NCBI RefSeq assembly: GCF_040643435.1
Contig: NZ_JBEYUH010000020.1
Location: forward strand, 1 to 64,000
Reading direction: 5' to 3'
DNA: 64,000 bases
Source: Rhodococcus sp040643435
GTDB lineage: Bacteria; Actinomycetota; Actinomycetes; Mycobacteriales; Mycobacteriaceae
Shown here: in pieces, positions 23,001 to 27,567 of the stretch
How the letters are laid out: each line of letters begins with the position of its first letter
Position numbering within the stretch: the first letter of the stretch is position 1
Notes under the pieces: model-generated
What the model was told of the DNA's origin: nothing
Databases searched by the model: none
What the model saw: only the letters and a program-made list of their open reading frames with translations
Translations under genes and position numbers: made by a program

Positions 23001-23845
23001 GCACCGACGTCCCCGTCGAATGGTTGTTCACCAGCCCCGACCTGTCCGCACTCGCCGACCGCATCGCACACGGCCGCCGCGACGACGAGCGCGACCCGCT
23101 CGGCAGCATCGTCGAAATCGGTGGTCGCGGCGACGAGCGGCCCCCGCTGTTCTGCGTGCATCCCCTCAGCGGACTCGCCTGGATGTACTCCGGGCTGGCC
23201 GCGCATCTCGAGGGCCGCACCCTCTACGGCCTGCAGGCGACGGGCTTCGACGACCTTCCCGAAAGCATCGGCGATTTCGCCGCGCGGTATGTCGACGAGA
23301 TCCGTAAGGTGAAGCCCGATGGTCCCTACCACCTGCTGGGCTGGTCGGTGGGCGGCACGATCGCACACGAAATGGCCGCGCAGCTGCGCGAACTCGGCGA
23401 GCAGGTCGGTGCGGTAGTGCTGCTCGACACGCTCACCCCCGAGACCTTGCCCACCGGCCCGCATTCCGCCGCGGAGCACGAACCCGACATCGCCGGGCTG
23501 CCCGAAGAACTCGTCGCCGACATCCGGCGCCGCAGCGACGCCGCCGCCGAAGCCGTCGAAGCCGCGGTGCGCACGCACACTCTCCGTGAATACGACGGCG
23601 ATATCGATCTGGTGGTCGCGGCCCCCGATCTCGACCGGCATCCCGATCTCGCCGCCACCTGGCAGCGGTACGTGCGAGGTCGCGTCGTCGAACATCCGGT
23701 GCCGTTCACGCACTCGGAACTGGCCGATCCGGACGCGATACGTGCGATCGGCCCCGTACTCGACCGCCTGCTGACCCGACACGACCCCCACACCGCGCCC
23801 GCCGGGTGCGCACGCAGTGTTACCGCAACGAGGGAGACGCCCTGA
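5024..23845 (+). CDS. six-module nonribosomal peptide synthetase with terminal thioesterase
   Basis: This 6273-residue enzyme has the order (C-A-PCP)x6-TE, so it should assemble a hexapeptide released by the thioesterase. Condensation motifs HHxxxDG lie near residues 134, 1151, 2168 (NHIAADG), 3196, 4185 (DHSIADG) and 5128. Adenylation P-loops (TSGSTG or TSGTTG) lie near 599, 1605, 2645, 3650, 4586 and 5597. Carrier motifs lie near 965 (GGHSL), 1982, 3014, 4030 (GGNSL), 4953 (GGDSL) and 5974 (GGSSI). The thioesterase has GWSVGG near 6106. There is no epimerase or methylase domain. An N-terminal C domain in the first module suggests a lipo-initiation or upstream-acceptor type. My hand-read ten-residue-type codes (235-331) are A1 DAQTDGAIL, A2 DGLSAGVVL, A3 DFWNLGMVH (close to threonine), A4 DALMMGGTF (hydrophobic, Val-like), A5 DALSAGAIV and A6 DAFIVAGVA. 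A5 carries an internal deletion. No MbtH or phosphopantetheinyl transferase gene is nearby. Confidence 0.95.
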   Translation: MVHLFPLSPSQRGLWYAQLLHPDVPFTTAQYVELIGELDVELLRAACVRAAREVESGFLFFTDIDGLPHQYVDVEFDDEVPYIDFRSEADPERAASEWMTERYTSPLDLLRDRLIATTVLRVADDRYFLSSYVHHIALDGQGAVNMLNRAAELYSACVSGTDAPPLKALPVAGILDVEAAYVGSKRQDTDRQHWLERLADLPEPVSFVDHEAPLGVPARRANSELDLETAAAVSALAHDANSTDVPIVLAAFGAFLARTTGVVDVVLSVPVSARTTAALRRSAGVLANVVPLRLCVDPAATPAGLIRDVQVELSSTLRHQRYRYEDMLADLRSLGRSRDEAASPFGPTVNLMMFHPEISFGEVTGEYHHQSSGPIDDLAVNVYPSVAGRTMRVDFEANPNLYSDEYLSSLHRRFLEFLKRFVQNADVAVGDLPLSEAAELDGLAPARGRTAPEPELLPDLLTRHGASDSVAVVDGAAGLTYRELDARSDALAHELVAAGARPEERVAVLLPRSIDSVIALWAVAKTGAAYTPLDPEIPARRLGHVLRDVSIAVAHDHPTLPQHVTRIAPTTAETAGETFKAQHRLRPLHVDNTAWVIHTSGSTGTPKAVAVGHRGVSALVSTLRDRYRADERSRVLHLAAPSFDASLQELLLAFDSGATLVICPPDAVGGPALANLLRSEAVTHAITAPAILAVTPDDGLPDLQVLDAGGEALPQAVADRWSTGRTMLNAYGPTETTILATLSDPLRPGSGVPIGRPIDGTSAVVLDARLHPVPSGVVGELYIGGPGVARGYLGAPALTAERFVASPFGGRMYRTGDRARWTTDGQLEFLGRADQQVKIRGYRIELGEIESALVAFEHVKAAAVTVHGEHLAAYVVGDVDPADLTIRLADELPTYLRPSSITVIDELPLTPGGKVDRRALPAPERAVAAGSRPPSGPTEKTVAELFAELTGIDDIGADDDFFALGGHSLGAAQLAARLGAALGRDVQLRDVFAHPTVAGLAAAAATRPESESRPVATPGTGPSPLAPAQRRLFLLARAHGDPAAYHLPFALHLDGILDLPALQAAMVDVLDRHDTLRTLFRLTDDGPVQDVLPLDRAAADLALEPETADGDIESLIAEWAAEPFDLTVQIPFRIRLLRLADDKHVLAVVAHHIALDGASFVPLTADVATAYLARTAGEAPAWAPLPLNYRHYARWHLDRLGDPAAAGSRAGREIEYWTRTLDGLADAAPLPTDRPRNGGFGPAAAVDFTVPAEQVEALRTVAAAHDATTFMAVHAAVAVWLAGWTSGHDIAIGTGTAGRDHPDLDALVGMFVGTVTLRVDVDPARPFTSLLTQARETDLDAFAHAAVPFDYVVDALGFTPFQVMLAYDNVDVPDLELPGLTVRPREIASAQARFDLEISLRELRDGSLTGRLVYDTKLFDGETVARWVTRLSGVLEQVAQHPSLPVGDLDLGTPPVEAAEAGPEATFAEIIERSPACVTESGGEPVEIRTAARPLAWTLIELGIGTEDRVAVVLSRSARSVLAAAAVALSGAAFVPVDPNQPPARIARLLVASGARYAIVDSEVPLPDGVEPIAFTAEGEMRPIADTDRVRPLHLDNTAYVVYTSGSTGAPKGVVVSHRGLGPLAQSFAERFDLPGSSGTVTDARVLHFAAPAFDGAVLEYVLALTSGGTLVVAPADLFGGADLVELLRAEGITHWFSTPSVPTQLDPAGLEDLRTVAIGGEAWPVDTAERWAPGRTLLNVYGPTETTVLATSSRPFAPGDRLTIGTGLVGVTAVVLSERLRPVPEGVTGELYLGGQGVARGYLDAPALTADRFVANPFGHGRLYRTGDLVRWTGRGDGQTLEFVGRSDHQVKIRGFRIELGEIDATLQAHPEIGTAVTVVHGDTLATYVHSRDSRIDPREIREWAAQRLPRHMVPATVTVLDALPLTSTGKIDRAALPEPEVAATGTDGYRSTTEELVAGIVADLLGLPGASGSDDFFAVGGNSLLATQLAARLRSLAGRPVGVRDIFEHPTVTELARLLTAESTGEHLPLVHVDDDHADAPLAPAQQRMWLLNRFDVADRVDGGDHIAFTVDLDADTDLDAVRAAAATVLARHESLRTVFPDSPSGPRQQVLPTVTLDLEPVEAVADRDAQLAELARARFDLTVDPPIRTRLFRAESGYLLVVVINHIAADGLSLLPLGRDAVAAYRAHRDGQPLELPAPAVTYRDYARWHRAVLGDENDPESLAARQLAYWKRTLADAPPLLALPTDRPRTGVRVGSAGRAEFAIPAEMHAAIDKLARAHDVTPFMVMHAALATLLSALAATEDVTIGTPVSGRSDAAVDDLVGMFVGTVPLRLRVHPRRTFADLLTETRRSDLDAFAHADVPFDRIVDAVGAGAGAHHPLFQVILAYESFSLDEFTLPGSSTTIREIPVDTARVDLEVTVRERRSETGTPAGLETVIRYADEILESHTIAQWHSWFERILDAVTVDPGLPIGGIELCGAGSTPAGAAQRLPAESLPELVAQRVADDPAAVAVVGDGYSLSYGALWSRSGALAKILRERGLTADEVVAVALPRTPELVVAILAVSRAGGIYLPVDVTHPAARLQALFDDAQPTLVVTAGTDLADVQVPTVRLDDPDVADRLDDGALFDLSLVPDLGAYLVYTSGSTGTPKGVLVSHRNVLSLLAATVDEFGLCADDVWTLFHSPAFDFSVWEMWAPLSTGARLVVVDHLTVRDPAVFVDVLRSHRVTVLNQTPTAFYQLATTGHAPLDDLRLLIFGGEALDHERVRPWVQNHPHVRTVNMYGITETTVHVTLGDATAPGIGASLPGLAVDVLDSSLRPALPGATGELYVRGDQLARGYRGRPGQTATQFVAAPGGGRRYRTGDLGRRDTGGALHYLGRADQQIELRGYRIEPGEIEAALLRSEGVRQAAVLLRDDRLVAYLVGGDATAALRDLRRSLPDYLVPSAAVVLDALPITPNGKLDRAALPVPDITAGGGAAPHGPVEELVADVCAELLGIAPGTLGADDDFFHLGGNSLLATRLAGRLSDVLDTDVTVRDIFENRTIAALSDFIGENGRAPRRRVPLVADPDAPAPLSAAQQRLWFVNRFDPDSPSYNLPFEVHLDGTLDVDALATAVGDVLERHRTLRTVYPGADEQTVLPAVRPDLDPVAVPADALDGFVRDYATTGFDLTVEPPVRMRLYRTAPDRHVLLVVLHHIAADGWSLTPLLRDIADAYEARLTGTEPDLPLLPVQYSDFARWQRSVADDQIPYWLGELAGLPDEVTLPGDRPRPAQPTGHAAAHTLTLDADLVRGLHTLARDGRATVFMVLHAALAALLARHGAGRDIAIGTAVSGRGDPQLDDVVGMFAGTLVLRTDVDPDATFAELLAQVHRRDLAAYTNPDAPFETLVEKLQPARSEARHPLFQVALSQARPVSSTFALPGLCVTAQPVDTEHVNVDVQVTVTEKQDGIDLEFFYSTDLYEAETVATYAERLRTILSAAVADSEVRVSEIAFLDDTAVPAVGATPGSPRSLRRWLAQGALAGGDGLAIVDADRELSYPELLHHADALAARLQHAGVRPGDAVACAYPRSLESVLAVWGIIRAGAAPMLVDPTAPTTRLADILADVRVGVGEAHTLPQSVRWLEVTSDVEETLADADDPALDAPAYFVFTSGTTGNPKAVTVTQRAASAFADDIEDYLTAFPGDRVLHVAAPSFDAAILEILTAGIAGATLVVADSESYGGDALGDLLAGAAITHAVMTPSRLATVPVRELPDLRVLMLGGDRLTPEIVERWGAGRSLVNGYGPAEATTFATVSWALRPGDDVVIGTPGRGVTVEILDERLRPVPAGVVGELYVSGPRLASGYRGAAGRTAARFVAGPDGVRRYRTGDLARWIRARAGQPELPATGPGGGVALEFAGRSDNQIKLRGVRIEPGEIDTALTALDGVDRAVTLLRGGRLVSYVTGENIYGWDLRAQLRTTLPAYLVPASVVPVDTIPLTAHGKVDVAALPYPDTGEGSAPRTETEALVARIVGDVLGDGTAVGRTDDFFAIGGNSLLATVLVGRLRDETGTAVPLRTVFANPTVDALAAALDAGDFDTDAGPVAVSPRPERIPLSRAQRRLWGLSSIAPEAYRLRSEVSLRGPLDLGALQAALGDVALRHEILRTDYVVAGDGVYQQVHETPRSDRWHVRLERTGPDQHVLHLDVDHSIADGTSLRPLLRDLTLAYLARTEDTAPQWEPLPLQYADYALWEAERGIAEGDIEHWRRALDGMTVTELPADAPGTETGARSVDFTIGSEVRSALGELARAHGATEFMVLHAALSVLLARLGGSDDIAVAAVVGGRRWAQLENLVGPFLDTLVLRARVTPDMTFTGLLGQVRDFDVAAFDHVAVPYEQLLSEQHSAAPQVALALQDFGIEPITLGELTVEAREVLDDTPKFGLQFTLSPRPEGYLGTLVFDAARFSGRSAELLATRFTELLGALSSAPESVVGEVALDTPAPALEGASPAPARTLPEMLRATAAVHPDREALCGDGESLTYRELDEQSDELADRLRADGARDGRIVHIDAPRSVDYICTLWAITKTGAAFTHSRNAGETCLPGTAYVVSTSGSTGAPKRVAVTHRGLAPLADEVAKRYQVGPGDRVLHGYSPEFDAALLELLLAHTTGATLVVAPPEVYAGQDLHRYLAEQRITHYLSTPTVLGTLDPEGLPDLKIVASGGETLPPALAARWAAGRVMLDAYGPTEATIVATLADIEPGTQPGIGRPVPGTTAHVLDALLRPLPAGAVGELYLAGDGLAAGYLDDPVRTAERFVAAPGGARMYRTGDRVHRRVDDSLGYLGRTDRQLKVRGVRIEPGELEAALLAQPGVRQAVVVAVAGTLVAFAAGTDLSAHELTARLALVVPPHRMPTRMHVLDRLPLTPNGKLDVAALELHDAVALDDDTALDRPLTDTEDLVVTVAEDVLGTRPAAHRGFFSAGGDSLSAVVFAARLSDAFGTDVPVREVLAAPTLATLAARIETGDEQRVALRHYDDDAPAPIAPAQRRLGIVARAEAATAGYLVPVVLSLTGDLDVDALAAAVGDVVDRHRVLRTAFTGDLQVPVDPPMLEHSAPADIAAAVTATLTAPFDITTQAPLRIRLFDVEPGRWVLAAAVHHIAFDGASVGPLLADLATAYSARRSNEAPVFEPLPVTYGDYARWQHEMLGDAADPGSLAARQLDYWATTLESLPDGPLPLPTDRPRPAQPTHRGAQTVSRLDAGTYRRLRDVARHHDVTVFMLVHAVLAALLARRSGRTDITVGTAIAGRTDARLDRLVGMFVGTVVLRTPVDPHRPFADLLRDVRTADLEALAHADVPFDEVVARVAPRRDPSYSPLFQVLITHRVEAGESLPQLPDVQVAETDAGEPAAQFDLVLEVVERQPGLDLRLVYATDLFDHTTGDAMLTDLVAMLAAAITEPECAVGDLAVPVAAPLSAPAVEPRTLPEILADTVERHRGRIAVRSEGVAWTYGGLDARADEVATVLAAHGVRRGDLVAVAVPRSEYWPLAVWAITKLGAAWVSVDLTQPDARSAAILTGSGARIGLTVGSRALGHLTWIDLTADRTVDFDAVEPPRPAVTSDDLAYTIYTSGTTGTPKGVEVTHRGLATLLDLQSERLGLGPQSRVLQVASHTFDAAVFELLCAHAHGGALVIAPDHTFAGEPLRELIVGEGVTHLNITPTVLGTLDPDALAPTTIVAAGESLPAALVRRWSRHRIFNGYGPTEFTVALSCAGPLNGDGKPGIGVPVAGATAYVLDSRLHPVPRGTVGELYVTGDSAARGYRYESGLTATSFVANPFGDGGSRLYRTGDMVRILPNGELDHVARVDDQVKIHGIRIEPAEVDAALLARPGVAASVTVPHTGRAGNTVLVSYIRAETGTAPDVAALRRALAADLPRHLRPASITVVDALPLLPSGKIDRLSLPAPDETADEPYAAPEGHIAQTVAAVFARHLGLPVDEISADRSFFDLGGSSIGAVTVASDLREALGTDVPVEWLFTSPDLSALADRIAHGRRDDERDPLGSIVEIGGRGDERPPLFCVHPLSGLAWMYSGLAAHLEGRTLYGLQATGFDDLPESIGDFAARYVDEIRKVKPDGPYHLLGWSVGGTIAHEMAAQLRELGEQVGAVVLLDTLTPETLPTGPHSAAEHEPDIAGLPEELVADIRRRSDAAAEAVEAAVRTHTLREYDGDIDLVVAAPDLDRHPDLAATWQRYVRGRVVEHPVPFTHSELADPDAIRAIGPVLDRLLTRHDPHTAPAGCARSVTATRETP

Positions 23846-25500
23846 TGGAAGTACATGATTACCTGCGGATTCTGCAGGCGAGGTGGAAGATCGTCGCCGT
23901 CACGACTGTGGTGGCGGTGCTTGCCGCACTAGGCGCCTCCCTGTTGACCACCCCCCAATACGAGGCCAAGACGCGGCTGTTCGTGTCCACTTCCTCGGGC
24001 GCGTCGGTGCAGGAGGTCTACCAGGGCAACCTGTTCTCGCAGCAGCGTGTCACCTCCTACACCGAACTGCTCGAAGGCACCACCCTCGCGCAGCGCACCC
24101 TCGACAAGCTCGGAATGGACGACACGTCGGCGGTCGAGCTGGCCGCCAAGGTGACCGCCTCGTCCACCCCCGACACGGTGCTCATCGACACCGCCGTCAC
24201 CGACGAATCCCCCGAACGCGCCCGCGACCTCGCGAACGCCCTGTCGGACGAATTCGTCGTCATGGCGCGTGAACTGGAGACCCCCGAGGACGGCGGTCCG
24301 CCCACCGCGCGCGTGGTGGTCGAGCAGTACGCGGCCACGCCGTCGGCGCCGGTGACGCCGAAGACCACACGGAACGTCGCGCTGGGGTTGGCGGTCGGTG
24401 TGCTGCTCGGCATCGCTCTCGCCGTCCTGCGCGACCGCCTCGACAACACCGTCAAGGACCGTGCCGCGATCGAGGAGATCGCGGGCACCGGCGTGGTGGG
24501 TGTGATCCCGCTCGAGAAGGCGCGGCAGGAGGATCCGGCGATCGTGTTCGCAGAAGCCAACAGTGGCGACGCCGAGGCCTACCGCGAGCTGCGGACCAAT
24601 CTGCAGTTCCTCGAGGTGGACAACCCGCCACGAGCGATCGTCATCACCAGCTCGCTGCCCAGCGAGGGCAAGACCACCACGGCCGTCAACACCGCACTCG
24701 TGCTCGCCGAGGCCGGACACTCGGTGGTACTCGTCGAAGCCGACCTGCGCCGCCCGCGCGTGTCGAAGTATCTCGGCTCGATCGGCGAGGCCGGTCTCTC
24801 GACGGTGCTCGCGAACCAGGCCACGCTCGAGGACGTGCTCCAGCCGACCCGATTCGACGGCATGTGGGTGCTGGCTGCAGGCGGGCTGCCGCCCAACCCG
24901 TCCGAGCTGCTCGGCTCCACGCACGCGCGGGAGGTCCTCGACGACCTGAGGTCGCGCTTCGACTACGTCATCATCGACGCGCCGCCGCTGCTGCCCGTCA
25001 CCGACGCGGCGATCCTGACGAACATCGCCGACGGCGCGCTGCTCATCGCGCGCTACGGCAAGACCACCCGCGAGCAGTTCGCGCGGGCCGTCGGCAACCT
25101 GCGTGCGGTCAATGCGCCTGTGCTGGGCACGATCCTCGCGATGACCCCCACCAAGGGTCGTGGCACCGCCTACGAGTACCGGTACTACTACAGCTCCGAC
25201 AAGGACGGCGGTACTCCCGCCGCGTCGCCCGCCGCGCCGCAGATCACCACGCCCGCGACGCAGCGCGTCGACCGGCCGGCCCAGCCTGTGCCTGCTCACC
25301 ATGCGTCCCCGGCACCCGTCGAGGGACCGGCACGGCCGCAGAACGGTCACCGGCGCGAGGAAAAGCCGGCCCATTCGGCGCCGCAACCGGTCTCCTACGG
25401 TCGCGCGGACGCCTACCAAGCGCCGCAGGCGTACTCCGTGGTGCACACGCCGCGGCGCTCGGTGAGCGATTCACTCCCGCAGACGGGCGAGGAGAGGTAG
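23845..25500 (+). CDS. Wzc-like chain-length regulator / tyrosine autokinase (BY-kinase)
   Basis: The ATG at 23845 overlaps the NRPS TGA (TGATG) and has a GAGGGAG ribosome site at 23830-23836, so the 551-residue protein is translationally coupled to the NRPS. The N-terminal Wzz domain lies between two membrane helices, near residues 14-36 and 170-195. The cytoplasmic BY-kinase domain has Walker A (SSLPSEGKTTTAVN), Walker A' (VVLVEADLRRP) and Walker B (YVIIDAPPLLPVTD). A tyrosine cluster follows (TAYEYRYYYSS), the expected autophosphorylation site, and then a Pro/Ala-rich tail ending LPQTGEER. Such proteins control polymer length and export in capsule or exopolysaccharide systems. No polysaccharide polymerase or glycosyltransferase lies in the window, so its partner here is unknown. 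The convergent phosphatase gene probably reverses its phosphorylation. Confidence 0.9.
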   Translation: MEVHDYLRILQARWKIVAVTTVVAVLAALGASLLTTPQYEAKTRLFVSTSSGASVQEVYQGNLFSQQRVTSYTELLEGTTLAQRTLDKLGMDDTSAVELAAKVTASSTPDTVLIDTAVTDESPERARDLANALSDEFVVMARELETPEDGGPPTARVVVEQYAATPSAPVTPKTTRNVALGLAVGVLLGIALAVLRDRLDNTVKDRAAIEEIAGTGVVGVIPLEKARQEDPAIVFAEANSGDAEAYRELRTNLQFLEVDNPPRAIVITSSLPSEGKTTTAVNTALVLAEAGHSVVLVEADLRRPRVSKYLGSIGEAGLSTVLANQATLEDVLQPTRFDGMWVLAAGGLPPNPSELLGSTHAREVLDDLRSRFDYVIIDAPPLLPVTDAAILTNIADGALLIARYGKTTREQFARAVGNLRAVNAPVLGTILAMTPTKGRGTAYEYRYYYSSDKDGGTPAASPAAPQITTPATQRVDRPAQPVPAHHASPAPVEGPARPQNGHRREEKPAHSAPQPVSYGRADAYQAPQAYSVVHTPRRSVSDSLPQTGEER

Positions 25501-25986
25501 CAGCAGGTCGGCGATCTCGGATCCGACTGCGACGAATGTCTCCTCGTCGCGGCCGATCGGGTCGACGATGTCCTCCGGCCCGGGCGCAGATAGCTGTGCC
25601 CGGGCCGTCGCCAATTCTGCGACGCTCCGAGCCCCACTGATGTCCTGCACCCGGGCGGCCTCGCGCAGCGTGAACGTCACGCGCATCCGGCGCGGGGCGA
25701 GCTGCATGACCTTGGCCCGCTGCCGCTCGCTCATGGTGATGACGAGGTCGGAGTCCTCCGCGAGCTGCGGGGTGATCCGGCGCGCGGCGAATCCGTCCGG
25801 GTCGCCTCCGAGTTGCTGCAGGACGAGTGCGGCCGTTGGTTCCATGCCGTAACCGACCATCGCCCGGGTGCCGGCGCTGTGCGCGAAGAGATCGTCGCGG
25901 CCGGCCTCTTCGGCATACGCGGAGGTCAGCCTTTCTGCGGTCGGTGATCGGCAGATGTTTCCGGTGCACACGTAGAGAATCCGCAT
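25471..25986 (-). CDS. low-molecular-weight protein tyrosine phosphatase (Wzb-like)
   Basis: The 171-residue protein begins MRILYVCTGNICRSP, the canonical C-x5-R-S phosphate-binding loop of the LMW-PTP family at residues 7-14. The general-acid Asp is in the later VDPIGRDEE segment, which lacks the usual DP-Y context but retains D-P. Length is slightly above the family's usual 150-160. It lies convergent to the BY-kinase gene, and the two coding regions overlap by 30 bases at their 3' ends. By analogy with Wzc/Wzb and CpsB/CpsD pairs it should dephosphorylate the kinase tyrosine cluster. That pairing is inference from position and family. Confidence 0.9.
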   Translation of the reverse strand: MRILYVCTGNICRSPTAERLTSAYAEEAGRDDLFAHSAGTRAMVGYGMEPTAALVLQQLGGDPDGFAARRITPQLAEDSDLVITMSERQRAKVMQLAPRRMRVTFTLREAARVQDISGARSVAELATARAQLSAPGPEDIVDPIGRDEETFVAVGSEIADLLLPLLARLRE

Positions 25987-26159
25987 TGCGTGATCCTATG
26001 GGAGACGCTCCCGGGGTGCTCGGCGCGCTCACCGATCACGCACTCCCGGACGAATCGAACGCCCTCCCGGTCTGTCGGAAGGGTTCTGTACGATCGTCGA
26101 GGATTCCGGGCGCCGGGGGAAGCTGACGCGGCTGGCGCAACCAACGTCGAAGGCGGCTG

Positions 26160-27566
26160 ATGAGTTCGATTCTCGGTGTGACCGTGGGGGAGAGCGCCGT
26201 TCGGGTGGTACGGCCGGTGGACCGCACGAGCCCGTCCGCAGGCTTCCAGTTCCAGGTGGTCGAGACGGGCAAGGACGAACCCGCGCGACTGGCGGCCGGT
26301 ACCCTCGGAGTGCTCTTCCAGACCGGTGTCGCAGGTGATCCCATCGAGCGTGTCGGCCTGGTCTATCGCGACCAGTCCCAGGCCGATCGCCTGCGTGCCG
26401 CGATGGCGGCCGAAGGCATCGACCGGTACGTGCTCGTGTCCGAACCCGAAGCCGCGGTGACCTACCTGCAGGCCACCGGAGAACTCGGCAGCAACACCGC
26501 AGTCTTCTACGACCTCGGCGACGCCGGGCTCACCGTCACCGTCGTCGACCTCGTCACCCGTGAAGTGCTCGCCGAACGCACCGACAGCATCGGCGGCCGG
26601 GTGTTCGACAACGTCATCCGCGACCACCAGCTCGACTCCAACGGAGTGTGGCGCCCCGACGACCCTGCCACCGACGACGAGCTGTCGGCGCAGTGCCGCG
26701 AGGCCAAGGAGAAGCTGTCCGAGAGCCACACCGTGGCGGTGCCCGGCGCCGCCGGGCTGGTGCTGATGTCGCGCGAGACCTTCGATCCGCTCATCTCGCA
26801 GTGCGTCGAGTCGTCGGCCCAATTCGTGCACCAGGTGATCTCCCGTGCCGGTCGCAACCCCGAAGCGGTGGTGCTGCTCGGCGGCGGCGCGCACATCCCG
26901 CTGGTGCAGGAGGTGCTGCGCTCGTGGCTCGGGCTGCCCCTGGTGGTCCCACACGAACCCGAACTCGTGCTCGCCAAGGGCGGAGCGATACTCGCTGCGA
27001 AACCCCCGAGCTCGCAGCCGGTGAGTACGCTCACCCGCATCGTGCCGGGTCGGCCCTCGTCGACCACCGCCGACACCGAGCAGATTCCGGTCGTCACCGC
27101 CACTCGCTCGCCGGGTGCAACCGCCGGTACGGACTCCGGCGACGGTCAGAAGCCGTGGTGGTCGTCGTTGGCGAGCCGTGGCCCGACCGTCAGCGGCAAG
27201 CAGATCTCCGGTGCCGGTCTCGCGGGCACGGCTCTCGCGGTGGTCGCGGTGATCGGGGTGGCGCTGAGCACCGGGCTCACCGGTGCATCCGCCGACGGAA
27301 CGAGCCCCACCCAGTCGTACGTACCGTCGACGAGCAGTGCACCGCGCCCGAGTCCCGCTCCCGCCGTGGCGCCCACCCAGGTCACCACGACCACCGAGAC
27401 CCCGGAACCCGAGCCGACGACCTATTCGCCGCGCCCGGTTCCGCCGGCACCCGAGCCGTCGCCGCCCCCGCCGCCGACCATTCCGGGTCTCGGGGTGCCG
27501 GTGCCGACCCTGCCGCCGCTGCCGACCATCGAACTGCCGCAGCTGCCGCCGATCCGTCTGCCCTGA
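26160..27566 (+). CDS. Hsp70-like ATPase domain protein with C-terminal membrane anchor and Pro-rich tail
   Basis: The N-terminal 280 residues have the actin/Hsp70 fold in reduced form: a first nucleotide-binding motif (SSILGVTVGESAVRVV), a central EPEAAVTYLQATGEL, phosphate-2-like FYDLGDAGLTVTVV and LLGGGAHIPLVQE near the end of the fold. No substrate-binding domain follows. Instead there is a low-complexity linker, one hydrophobic segment near residues 345-370 (GAGLAGTALAVVAVIGVAL) and a Pro/Thr-rich extracytoplasmic tail. It starts at an ATG overlapping nothing upstream, and it is divergent from the phosphatase. A second protein of the same plan is encoded at 40902-42479. These atypical Hsp70-like proteins are seen in Rhodococcus and Nocardia, but their function is not known to me. 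Confidence 0.8.
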   Translation: MSSILGVTVGESAVRVVRPVDRTSPSAGFQFQVVETGKDEPARLAAGTLGVLFQTGVAGDPIERVGLVYRDQSQADRLRAAMAAEGIDRYVLVSEPEAAVTYLQATGELGSNTAVFYDLGDAGLTVTVVDLVTREVLAERTDSIGGRVFDNVIRDHQLDSNGVWRPDDPATDDELSAQCREAKEKLSESHTVAVPGAAGLVLMSRETFDPLISQCVESSAQFVHQVISRAGRNPEAVVLLGGGAHIPLVQEVLRSWLGLPLVVPHEPELVLAKGGAILAAKPPSSQPVSTLTRIVPGRPSSTTADTEQIPVVTATRSPGATAGTDSGDGQKPWWSSLASRGPTVSGKQISGAGLAGTALAVVAVIGVALSTGLTGASADGTSPTQSYVPSTSSAPRPSPAPAVAPTQVTTTTETPEPEPTTYSPRPVPPAPEPSPPPPPTIPGLGVPVPTLPPLPTIELPQLPPIRLP

Positions 27567-27567
27567 G

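Noticed and set aside
25470..25500. LPQTG at the kinase C-terminus as a sortase signal
   Set aside because: No hydrophobic segment or positive tail follows; the protein ends three residues later and lies in the cytoplasm.
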